Below, piece after piece: positions 11,691 to 22,530 of a DNA stretch of 64,000 nucleotides. The notes beneath the pieces are model-generated. The model ran no database searches and was not told the DNA's origin. It was given only the letters and a program-made list of their open reading frames with translations. Every line of letters starts with the position of its first letter. Within the stretch, counting starts at the first letter, position 1. The translations under genes were made by a program, and so were the position numbers. This DNA is from Hanleya hanleyi (Eukaryota; Mollusca; Polyplacophora; Lepidopleurida; Hanleyidae), in the NCBI GenBank assembly GCA_036873755.1, contig JAVTVY010018797.1, positions 1 through 64,000 on the forward strand, written 5' to 3'.

Positions 11691-13400
11691 TGTCAGTACT
11701 GTAAATAGCTGTACAGTATCACGGGTACTTCATGGCTCCTTGTCAGCATGGTAAATACCGGTACAGCATCACGGATACTGTCTGGCTTCTTGTCAGTATT
11801 GTAAATACCGGAACAGCATCACGGGTACTGCCTGGCTTCTTCTCAGTATTGACTACCGGTACAGCATCACGGGTAATATCTGGCTTCTTGTCAGCTTTGT
11901 AAGTACCGGTACAACATCACGAGTACCTCCGAGGCTCCTTGTCAGCATGGTAAATACCGGTACAGCATCACGGATACTGTCAGGCTTCTTCTCAGCTTTG
12001 TAACTACCTGTACATCATCATGGGTACTGCCTGGCTTCGTTTCAGCATTGTAACTACCGGTATAGCATCACGGGTAATGTTTGGATTCTTGTCATCATTG
12101 TAAATACCGCTGCACCATCAGGATACCCGTGATGCTGTATCGGTGCTTGCAAATGGTGACAAGAAGGCAGACAGTAGCCGTGATACTGTACCGGTACTTA
12201 CAATGCTGTCAAGAAGCAACCCATGATACAGTACTGGAACTTACATTGCTAACAAAAGGCTTCTTGTCAGCATTTTAGGTATCGTTACTGCATGGATTTC
12301 TTTCAGCGTTATGTACCGGTACAACATCACGGGTACTTTTATTAGCATTGTAAGTACCAGTACTGTATCACGGGTACTCACTGGCTTCTTGACAGCATTT
12401 GTAAGTACCGATACAGCATCACGGGTATTCCATGGATTCCTTTCAGTATTATGTACCTGTACAACATCACGGGTGCTGTTTGGCCTTTTGTTATTTTGTA
12501 TGTACCGGTAAAACATCAAGAGTACTCGCTGGCTTGTTTACAGCATTGTAAGTACCGGTACAGCATCACGGCTACTGTCTGCCTTCTTGTCACCATTTGT
12601 AAGTACCGATACAGCATCACGGGTATTCCATGGATTTGTTTCAGTGTAATGTACCGGTACAACATCACGGGTACTGTCTGGCCTTTCGTTAGCATTGTAT
12701 GTACCGGTACAGCATCACGGGTACTCACTTGCTTGTTCACAGCATTATAATTACCGGTACAGTATCACGGCTACTGTCTGCCTTCTTGTCACCATTTGTA
12801 AGTACCGATACAGCATCACGGGTAATCCATGGATTTATTTCAGTGTAATGTACCGGTACAACATCACGGGTACTCACTTGCTTGTTTACAGCATTGTAAG
12901 TACCGGTACAGTATCACGGCTACTGTCTGCCTTCTTGTCACCATTTGTAAGTACCGATACAGCAACACGGGTACTCAATGGATTCCTTTCAGCATTATGT
13001 ACCGGTGAAACATCAAGGGTACTCACTGGCTTCTTGACAGCATTGTAAGTACCGGTACAGCATCACGGCTACTGTCTGCCTTCTTGTCACCATTTGCAAG
13101 CACCGATACAGCATCACGGGGAATATCTTGCTTTTTGTCCATTGTGAGTACCAATGCGGTATCAAGGGGACTGTCTGGCTCCTGGTCAGCATTGTAAGTA
13201 CCGGCATAGCATCGCGGGTACTGTCTGGCTTCCTGTCAGCATTGTAAGTAACAGTACAGTCTCACGAATACGTCTGACTTCATGGCAGCATTGTAAGTCC
13301 GTATCTCAGGTACTGACCGTCTTCTTGTCAGCATTGTAAGTACCGATACCGGTACAGCATCACGGGTACTGTCTGGTTTCTTAACAGCATTAATCACCTA
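11691..13400. repeat. Diverged continuation of the 50-bp minisatellite
   Basis: The same TACCGGTACAGCATCACGGG core recurs about every 50 bases with many substitutions and changed linkers (TGTCTGGCTTCTTGTCAGCATT; TTTGTAAGTACCGATACAGC). It also holds short inverted stretches, for instance near 12120-12240 where GGTATTTAC/GTAAATACC orientations mix. Open frames on both strands (12241-12519, 12311-12750, 12695-13048) are made entirely of this repeat and are not genes. Confidence 0.85.
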
Positions 13401-13779
13401 TTGTCTGCCCGATAACTTAACGTATTGATAATATCAGAGGTGCAAGATTCCTCAACTATCCATTAAAATATCAAATTCATGTTGGGTATATTTGTAAAAC
13501 AATATTAGATCTGTGGCTGAAAAATTTCAATGTTTTGAAATAGGTTGCCACGATATGTAAATTAATCATTAATCAATCAAGACCCAGTGAACTACAGTCT
13601 CTTCACATCAGTACCGCTTTGGTACCGTATGTCCGTACAATAGTTTTTCCGGTTTCGTAAACGAACAGTCTTCTGCTGATATGGACGACAACATGCAAGA
13701 TTTGGTCCTCTTCTCTATTCCTACGAAGTAAGCTACCATCTGCAAATTGTCCGGTAGTCAGTCAGTGAGTGAGTGAGTC
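13401..13779. other. No gene seen
   Basis: AT-rich unique-looking DNA between the minisatellite and the foldback element, with no feature I can support. Confidence 0.4.
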
Positions 13780-14765
13780 CACCCGAATCCTTTCGTCGGT
13801 AAAATAAGGAGAACCGCTGAAATTAGAACCTTGATTTTTTGCATGAAGGTGAATTAGGAGACTGTTATCAGAAAGTTCTGAGTTTACCAAATTCTGATGA
13901 GAATTTCTGGTGATTTTTCATGAAAATCACTGGTGATTCTGACTTGGGCTGTGCCCATCTTAATATAGGCAGGATTTCAACTTGGGGCGGGGGGATTTCC
14001 AATAGTTCAGTGCGCGTCGGAGTCCTAATGCCCACCCTACTTCGTAGGTCCTGCCATGTTGCGCAGTACAAACAATTTCCCCAAGGGATTAATAAACATG
14101 AGTAGTGTGATAACTTCACAGGACCTACGAAGTAGGGTGAGAAAGATGACTTAGGGATCCAAGCGTAATGTTATAGGTCACCTAGATGACTTGGGGGTCC
14201 AAGCTTAATATTATAGGTCACCTAAGTAGGAAAATTTTTCATCAAAAGTAGGTCAGCTCGGAACTTGCTGGTAACAGTCCCCTAATGCACGTTCATGCAA
14301 AAAATCAAGGTTCTAATGTCAACGGTTCTCCTTATTTTGCCGACGAAACGATTCGGATGGACTCACTCATTACGGGACAATTTGCAAATGAGAGAAACAA
14401 TTTCCCCAAGGGATTAATAAATACACTCGTCCACTTACTATTTGTCCAGTTTTTGATACAACGGCTCCCCCATGAGGCCAAGTCTATTTTATTATCTGTT
14501 CAATGGGCCACTCTACTTTGAACATGAGCAGTGTGACTAACGTCACAGGACCTACGAAGTACAGTAGGCATTAGGACTCGAACGTGAACTGAACTCTTGG
14601 AAATCCCCACCCCCAGTTGAAATCCTGCCTATATTAAGATGGGCACCGCCCAAGTCAGAATCGCCAGTGATTTTCATCAAAAATCACCAGAAATTTTCAT
14701 CAAAAGTAGGTCAGCTCAGAACTTGTTGGTAACAGTCTCCTAATGCGCCTTCATTCCAAAATAAA
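13780..14765. mobile_element. Foldback (long inverted repeat) element
   Basis: The arm at about 13830-14075 (CCTTGATTTTTTGCATGAAGG ... CCTACTTCGTAGGTCCTG) reappears inverted at 14540-14760 (CAGGACCTACGAAGTA ... CTCCTAATGCGCCTTCAT). A second inverted pair joins 13786-13850 (CGAATCCTTTCGTCGG) to 14285-14365. Short direct copies of a TTATAGGTCACCTA block lie in the middle (14170-14225). A fragment of the same family sits at 16355-16455. No transposase is visible, so the element is non-autonomous. Confidence 0.7.
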
Positions 14766-16350
14766 TAACGATCGCTGATTTAATTTTACAATTTTTTAAT
14801 TAAAGGAAACAGATTGAATAATATAGGTTCAGTAGATTTCAAGCTTTACGTGTGAAAATACATTTACATCTCTTTAATGGTTTTCAGTGCCCTTGTCCAG
14901 GATCAAAACAACTTTTTGAATCACATTATTTTCCCAACAATACAACAAATTTTTATATATAGTACTATGGTAGAAAGGTAGCATTTATGTAGTTTACGGT
15001 AATTCAACTCAAGACCAACACCTTCTATGCACAAGATAATAATGATTCTATGTCATTCTCCTGAGCATAACCGGTACAAAGACGAATAAATAGCGTCTCT
15101 ACATCACGTTGTTATCTAGATATATGAGACAACACATTTTGGGTATCGGCAATCTGATGAATGTACTATTCCGGTTTTCTTGTTTCACATTATATTCTAT
15201 GGCGGTTGATCGGTGATTTTCTTCATTGATAAACGTTAAACCACCTCAGCTTCGTTGTGTGAATCGGAATTGCATTGCTGTGACATACCAACACACTCCG
15301 TGGCAGTGATTCTGTATCCCCTAATCAAGGAATCAAAATGGATCAAGATTTGAAATGACAAGAGAAATTTAGACATATTTTGTTTACACATGTAATTTTT
15401 TGTTCAAATTATATCCAAGTGTGATATATAGTCAATATTCAAGAGGTACAAAAAAAACCCCAAAGTATGTCCTCATATTTTCACATCCATGCCAAGAAAT
15501 ACTGCATTGAAAAGGGTCCATTTAGCCTACCCTGTTTTATCGCTCTAATCAGCAAATGGCGGGGTCATATTTCTGCTGTCAAAATTGTATTTCCCTTCAA
15601 AGTCTTAACCCTTGAATCCAAGTCACACACTCTCTGATGCAAAGTAATGATTGTCCTAACTATCCGATTAGCACATTATGAACATGTCTTTGGTCATAGT
15701 GTACATATCATAACTCACATCAATGTTTTCTGCTATATTATTTCAATGATATGGTTTAACAATTTAAGTTATGCAAACAGCGCTGATTGTTTGAGGGTAT
15801 ATGCAGTAGGCCTATGCTGTCGGGCAATTGTGGAATTGTCCCAGATGCACGTTAAGATTAACCTCAGTAATAGGGCCATGTGGCATACAGTGGAATGTAT
15901 TTTTAGCCGGACAGGACTCGGTGGTGGTAACTGATACTCATCAAACGCGATAAAACGCTGGAGCAAAACGGACCACAGTTTTCTTGGCATGATGATCAAA
16001 GTTACTTTATCCAGTTAAATTCTACCCAAAGAAAATAAATTAAGACCCTTGAAACAGCCGTCATGGCTTTGTTTCACCCTCAGTAAACTTTTATCATTGT
16101 TGCTCACACAGACTAATCTGAAGGATGATACCACATCTTTCTTTCTTCTGCTGGGTTATTGCACGAGGCTAATTGGTTGATGTAGGATACTTCACCATCA
16201 GTGGGTAATTTGACCTGAATTTGAAGCCTGATGTGGTCAATGATGAAATGTTTGGATGTGAAATAGGATACACGTTAAAGGCTACAGTTTACATATATCT
16301 ATAACAATATACTGAAGTGTTAATTATAAATCTAATTTTAATCAGAATTA
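14766..16350. other. No gene seen
   Basis: AT-rich DNA without convincing exons. The 95-codon frame at 15647 has no recognisable domain and lies in random-looking sequence. Confidence 0.4.
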
Positions 16351-16354
16351 TTTC

Positions 16355-16455
16355 AGATCAGAACTTGCTGGTAACAATGCCCTAATGCACGTTCATGCCA
16401 AAAATAAAGGTTCTAATGTCAATGGTTCTCCTTATTTTGCCGACGAAAGGATCTC
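16355..16455. mobile_element. Fragment of the 13.8 kb foldback family
   Basis: CAGAACTTGCTGGTAACAATGCCCTAATGC, continuing to GCCGACGAAAGGAT, repeats the arm at 14255-14355. Only about 100 bases are present. Confidence 0.75.
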
Positions 16456-16914
16456 GCATTCGTCTATTTCCGTATTGGCGGAAATTAGTCCAGTTGATGA
16501 GTTCTGCATGGGGATAGATTGCTATTATTCAACTAAACATAGAAATAGTTTTGTATAACGTGAATGAATTATGTTCGTTTGGTTAAAATTAACTTCATTT
16601 CACAGTAAAATGCGATCGGATCGCTCGATTACCAAAGGCACTATTTCGTAGCCGGCTCACTACTTGATCGCCATACGCTCCCCACGGGTTGTGCGTTCTA
16701 TGTGAGAGGCTAAGTTACGCCAATACGGAAATAGCCGAACGTGAGAATGGCTAAACGACAGACAGATGGGATGAGATGAATAAAGAAAGATGAAATGATA
16801 CTAACTTGCTTTCTCTACAGTAGGATCGTTGCGGATATTTTTCAGTCCACATCGACTGTATAATAATGAGTCACACGTGTGTGCCAGGGCACCAATTTTG
16901 ATATTACTTATTTT

Positions 16915-17165
16915 TAAGAACGTCCCGTAGGTCAAATTACAACACATATAAGGGAAGTGGGAAGAGATGCCGACATACTGACAGAGCCACATGACCTCAC
17001 AGTATAGTCTTCCGGTTAACCTTTTCTGAAGCACATACCAAGAATCTAACGATTCGTGATATGTGTTGTATCTCAGGTACGCTTTTATTGTACCTGTTCA
17101 TGTGGCAACTTGGATGATATGACCACACGGCCCCTAGCACCGGCATAAGCGGTATTAGATACAAA
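16915..17165 (-). mobile_element. Retroelement fragments, minus strand
   Basis: Read on the minus strand, 16925-17055 closely resembles 34960-35090 (TTAGATTCTTGG ... TTAACC-GAAGACTATACTGTGA ... CCCACTTCCCTTATATG), at the 3' part of the DIRS-like element. The adjoining 17055-17165 matches the AATCAAAGCG / GGCCGTATGA-type tail block of the reverse-transcriptase family in diverged form. Two old fragments are therefore joined. No function. Confidence 0.55.
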
Positions 17166-18471
17166 TCTAGAGAGCTATGATGGCAATGCTCTGACAACTC
17201 GTATATTGGTAATTGGTGGGCTGTTTCGCTGTGACAACTCGTACACTGGGGATTGGTGAGCTGTATCGTCACTGCGGATTATAATATATACAAATTCTTT
17301 CATTTGGGACTGCTGAGCGGAAATCAACGAAGGGGACCGATTCTACGACTATCTGCCACCGAAGACCCCCGAGAAGTTGCAAATGAAAAGTCTTTATGTC
17401 GACATTGTCATCTTTTTTTCTTAACGGGGAAAGTACCTTTTTATCGCCATGCACCAACGGTCTCCTGTCAGTATCCTTCCCCTTGAAAACGAAATCTACT
17501 TTACCATATTTTCACGCCAGAGAGCGATAAATATCTGACTCGTACCTTCTTCTGTGACACTTTTCCTTAAATACCCCGGACATAATTTGTGCAGACGTTA
17601 TTTTGACACACCCGTCTGTAGACGCGCGATTATGTTGGCAGTCACCGTACCGTACGGGCCTTAGATCACTGAAAGAGTTACATTGGCGACAAAATTAACG
17701 TAATTACATATCGCCGATTCCCACACTAAGTCTAGACTTCCATATTTCGGCAATAAGTACCGTAATTTAAGTGGTACAAGCTGACAGAACTCTTTGTGGG
17801 GATTGCCATCTCGATTTTGAGTTATGCGCGCTCGTACAAATGACGTCATACTTTTGGCCTTTTCCTCTGCTATGAGAAAACGGTGCACAGGCACCCAAAT
17901 AGTCCCTCTGAGCAACAGCTTATTAGAAACGGGGTTAATATCAGACTCGCACCTAAACCGAACAGATATCATACGTCATGGTCTTCGATTACTCGTCGCA
18001 ATAGAGGCAGAAAATAAACTAAAAACAATTTACTTTTCTAGCAGAGATTGCCTGAAGCGGGTCAACGGATTTGGACTATTTTTTCTACGTGTGATAATAA
18101 TTAGACTATTCCCGATATCCGGTAAAAAGGTGTGTGAATAGTTCACGCTGCTGGGAAATATCGTCCTTAGGTATGCCTGATTATTGCACGTAGGTTTTCT
18201 GGAGTAGAGCTTCGCGACGGTATCCTTCTAAGTTCTTGCCCTGAGAAGATGAGCCCACGCGCGCTTCAGCTTGCAGTTGTGCGTCAGCATATATAGGCCT
18301 ATGTGGTGGTGGTCAGTTGTACGTCTGCCGAGTAGATTCAAATAATATTTGTAAATCCAGAAAAAAATAATAACAATGCTAGCTAGTATATAGATGGAGT
18401 GCTCGAGTAAATTTATTCTGATATATATCTAATACATATACTGTACGGAGGTCATAATGAACTATAGTTAT
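17166..18471. other. No gene seen
   Basis: Open frames of 60-105 codons exist on both strands but none shows a domain, good codon structure or splice context. I could support nothing here. Confidence 0.4.
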
Positions 18472-19194
18472 CACGGTAGGTATCCAAACAGATCTCTACC
18501 AGTGCAAACGATCTCTACCATCTGCACAACGATCTCCACCAGCTAATATTACGGGTTTACGAGCAGTGGTATGTACCAATTTTAGCTTATTTTGCCAGGA
18601 AGACCTGAGTAATACTCGGAATGATATAGCGCAGCGTACCCCTAAATATACGAGGAAATATATTTCGTTCTTGTTTCAAACGTGCGTCCTCTGATTATTT
18701 CATAATCAGGGACACCGATCGCCCCATCGACGATTCAGTATTGAGAATGTGATGAAATTTACCGGTCTTTAATGTCTTGAATTGAAATTCTGATAGAAAG
18801 GGGCTACTTTATAAAGAAATATTGTCAAATTCCGGTCAGATTTCACATATACGGGTAAAAATCAGCAAGTTTATGTGAAAATATGTGTGCACAATGTACT
18901 TTTCGGAAATTACAATTACAACGATCTCTACCAATTCCTGACAACTATCTCTACAGGTTCGGTGCATGGAAAGTGTTGGACAAAGATCTACAAATCAAGT
19001 CGTATGAACAGGCCTAGAACCAGAGATATATTGTGCGGATGTGTCTGATGCCAAGTTGCGCACGCATCCACGAAAGATGATCGAGTCAGTTCGGTCTCGT
19101 CATTGGGAGCTCGGAAAATTACGTACTGGTACACAATGTGCATGCCCTTAGTCCGAAGGTTCGAAGTGAGAACGAAGAAATTGGCTTGATATAA

Positions 19195-19500
19195 TGAAGA
19201 TGATCTCAACACTCTTAAAATGAAAGCGTTTTATTTAACATTATTAATGTCCGAGGTGTTACACCATCATATAAACTGTTATATTTGTAACACTCTCAGA
19301 AAGTGTTGAAAAAATATCTAACATTATGCTACATTTTACTAGGCTGAATTTAACACTTGTATAGTGTTGTATTGCTCATCATACTGGAATATAATGTGGG
19401 ATATAAAGCTTCTTTTTTTTCAACGCTTTTTGTCAATTCTCGGACATTTATAGTGTTACATACAACAATTTCAATTTAACACTTTCTGAGAGTAGACACA
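19195..19500. mobile_element. MITE-like ACACTCTCAGAAAGTGTT element
   Basis: ACACTCTCAGAAAGTGTTGAAA (19287) and its complement AACACTTTCTGAGAGT (19478) plus a third related word at 19205 (CAACACTCTTAAAATG) bound a short AT-rich segment. It has the size and inverted ends of a MITE nested in the larger element. Exact borders are uncertain. Confidence 0.5.
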
Positions 19501-20365
19501 GTGGCCAACCCTAGATTTTGTGGTGTGAATAGCGGGGGTGTTGATCAGTAGAACTTAAATAAATTAAATGGTCTTAGATCTAGATTTTTCTGTGTATACC
19601 CGCGAATATCACCACGTCACAGGTGTTTTTGCCAAAATCATGGAAAATACATTTTCTGCGCAGATATATCCGCATGCATTGTTTTTTTATTGGATCATAA
19701 ACACACCGGAAAGTCGATAATAAATGAATAAATTTTATATGACTTTACATTTAATTCAAATGTATGGCGTTGAAAACTGCATATTAAGACTACGAAACAA
19801 TCTCCAAACTCGGAAACCATCATGTGAGCTATGCTGATATTTTGAACACTGTTTCCCCGTCATGCGATCTTTTTATCATCGAATAAAAAGTGTGGGTCTT
19901 CGATCCACTTTTTTATGTGAAAAACTTTGAGTGTTCCTATTTCCATAGTTTTCGCGACGTCATTAACTCCCCTGATAACATCTCTCATCGGAAAGATGAA
20001 ATGTCCTAAAATAATTGTGGTACGGCAACAGAAAATATATGTACGCAATATGTGAAAGTTCTACCTGGATCGCTTTATGATTACGTATAATTATGACATG
20101 AAATTGGAATCCGTATCATGTGCTATTTCCTGAAGAAAAAAAAAGGGTCTAAATGGAGTCATTTTATTTTTTCGATTTCAACGGCACCACGTATAGGCCA
20201 AAATGCCGCCTTATCGTATCATCTCTTTTTTTTTTCAATTTCAAATCGCCTTTATTTGTGTACCGGTAAATGTATCTTTTCGCCAAAAGCATCAGCGTGT
20301 TGATAGCACATTGTTCTTTTCCCCATGCAACGTAGTCATGTTAGGGAGACCCTTATCAATAAATA

Positions 20366-20707
20366 TATATGAAAATCAATAAAGACAAAATCATATTGCC
20401 ATGTTTGAGCGATCCCGCTCTATAAAATGGAGGAAAAAAGGAGCGTTTTTGCTCAATAACTTTGATTCCTTCGAAACCAATGCTCCAAAACTTCAGGCGC
20501 ATTAATCTATCTATTGTTCCACGTCCTTTAATTAATATGCCATTTTAAGAACCAGTCAATGTTGTTTCAGTAGCGTGACAGATATTTGGCCTATTAAATT
20601 AGATAAATAACAAGTTACTTTTAGCAAACGACCGCTTTTATCTCCATTTTAGAGAGCGGGATCAACCTAACATGGTAATATGATTTTGTCTCTATTGATT
20701 TCCCTTG
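20366..20707. mobile_element. MITE, ~340 bp
   Basis: AAAATCAATAAAGACAAAATC then ATATTGCCATGTTTGAGCGATCCCGCTCT-TAAAATGGAG at 20370-20435 is repeated inverted at 20640-20707. There is no coding content. It is nested in the 2.8 kb TIR element and so younger than it. Confidence 0.75.
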
Positions 20708-21289
20708 TAGACCCATTGGTTTCAGCTTATAAATCTCCCAGAGTAGGCCTATCCCAACACTGTAAGCGCTGATAGAGATCGTTGTCAACTTCAACACAGA
20801 AAAACATGCATATCACAAACTCATGGTAGAGATCGTTGTAAAATGAATAGTGATTTTGATTGAAATTCTTCTCCCAATCAAACAGGACGACTTTGGGGCT
20901 TAATTATTTCAGTTACTTGAACAATAAGCCATAATTAAAGGGACAAACACAGCTGGTGTACAGTCAGATATGCCCTAAAATAGACCATTCTTTGATGATG
21001 GAGTCGATTCTCCTAATCGGCATAGCAATCCTGTGTCCCAAATTAAAAAATAACGAAAAGACATCAGGCTTTAGCTTGCACGTGCTATAAATCTAGATAC
21101 TCATATGGGTACGCTGAGCTGTGTGGTTTACAGACCTTTTCGGTGCTTGGCTGATTATTTTGCCTTGACCGGGCATGCTCCACTCGAACATCTAACAATT
21201 TATCGCTTCACGTACCGGTAGAGATAATTTCATTACGGATATAGAGATCGTTTGCACTGGTAGAGATCTGTTTGGATACCCACCGTGGA

Positions 21290-22023
21290 TATTGAAATAT
21301 AGGCCTACCGGTATGAATAATCCAGATGCATATTGGTGTCTGAGTATAATCTATTTTTCGTTTTGTTTAATATTTATTATTTGAATAAATAAATAATAGA
21401 CAAGAGGTGGTAGGCCTACCCAGGTGATATCGGAAAGAGCGGGTTACGCCGTCTGAAAGCTCGTTTTAAAGCTTAATTTTCAGGATAAATGAATGTTGTT
21501 GTTTTTTTCTATTCCTTATTCACCAACCAATATGGACCTAGTTGATGTTCATTTATATATAAAGGCGAAACATCAGTTCAGTTCTACGTAGAAAAAACAT
21601 ATAAGCATATATTTTGCTATCAAAGAGATTATACAGTAAGTAAACCTAAGCTTACTTGAAAGTAAACAGTTCAGGCTAAATGTGTCAAGACCGGGGACAA
21701 AGTACGATATCATGTATATAGTTCACTCCAGCGACGTTTAGGCACAGGTTTGATCATATTGTTGTGTTAGTATTGCGTATGTTTGCATGTACATGTACAC
21801 ACTGACTTAAACATTGACCGAATGCATGATTTTTGGCATCGATGGTAGGCCTACACTGCGCTGTGCGGATGTTTTTTTTATTATTATTATTTTCCTTCCA
21901 TCTTCTGTATGATTTATGGACGAAATAATCGGCAATAAAGTTTAAGTTATTGGATAATTTAGAACGTGTGTGTGCGCGTGTGTATTATCTGTGTGTTGGT
22001 GAGAGAGAGACAGAGTGTGAGTG
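21290..22023. other. No gene seen
   Basis: AT-rich DNA with several TAGGCCTAC words and a GAGAGAGACAGAGTGTGAGTG run before the next element. No coding signal. Confidence 0.4.
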
Positions 22024-22206
22024 CAGGGCCGTAGCCAGGACTTACTGAGGGGTGGTTCGCCAGGGGGGGGGGATCGCTGTATGGGAAAAGGGGCAAATAG
22101 GGGGTTCGCTTCAGTTTGAAAAGGACATTTATATGAGAAAAATATATAATATTCCGAAAGGGGGGGTTTCCCGAACCCTCAAAAAACCCCCCTGGCTACG
22201 GGCCTG
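22024..22206. mobile_element. Short TIR element (CAGGGCCGTAGCCAGG)
   Basis: CAGGGCCGTAGCCAGG at the left and CCTGGCTACGGGCCTG at the right form terminal inverted repeats of a 183-base element with a G-rich middle. GAGTG flanks both sides, but the surroundings are low-complexity. The termini resemble widespread hAT-type MITEs; that family assignment is from general knowledge. Confidence 0.75.
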
Positions 22207-22530
22207 GAGTGTGTGTGGTCTCTATGCACTCATAAACCGCTGAACAGAATAGAGCGAAGTCCTCAAGCCAACGGCCTCAAGTGCCTGTTGTCTCAGGGGA
22301 TAGCTCTCGTGTGCGGACAGTTTTTTGTGAGATTTTCGCTCCGCGAGGCCGTGAGCGAAATATCTATCTTGTTTGATAAATTTTGCCCTGAGAGACGAAA
22401 GAAAGAGAGAATTAAGGTTTAACGTCGCGTTCAGCCCGAGAGACGACGTGCTCATCCACAGTGACTTGATCAGCTGTGGAAGTCTTCTTCTATGTTTTTA
22501 TTCTCAGAAAAAAATAATAATAAATAAAAA

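Larger units (their letters stand above)
18472..21287. mobile_element. 2.8 kb TIR element with GATCTCTACC termini
   Basis: The left end CACGGTAGGTATCCAAACAG, then ATCTCTACCAGTGCAAACGATCTCTA, is mirrored at 21230-21287 (TAGAGATCGTTTGCACTGG ... GGTATCCCACCGTG type) with few mismatches. The word CGATCTCTACC or its complement recurs inside the ends (18510, 18925, 18945, 20778, 20826, 21244, 21263), as subterminal repeats of DNA transposons do. No transposase is readable, and shorter MITE-like elements are nested inside. Target duplication is not clear (TAT/ATAT at the borders). Confidence 0.7.

Noticed and set aside
12241..13207. Open frames of 60-117 codons on both strands
   Set aside because: They consist only of the diverged minisatellite and read equally well in several frames.
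10855..13400. CRISPR-like regular spacing of a palindromic word
   Set aside because: Whole 50-base units repeat with no independent spacers, and the context is eukaryotic. It is a minisatellite.
17824..18141. 105-codon frame
   Set aside because: No domain, no splice context, and an overlapping frame of similar length on the other strand.
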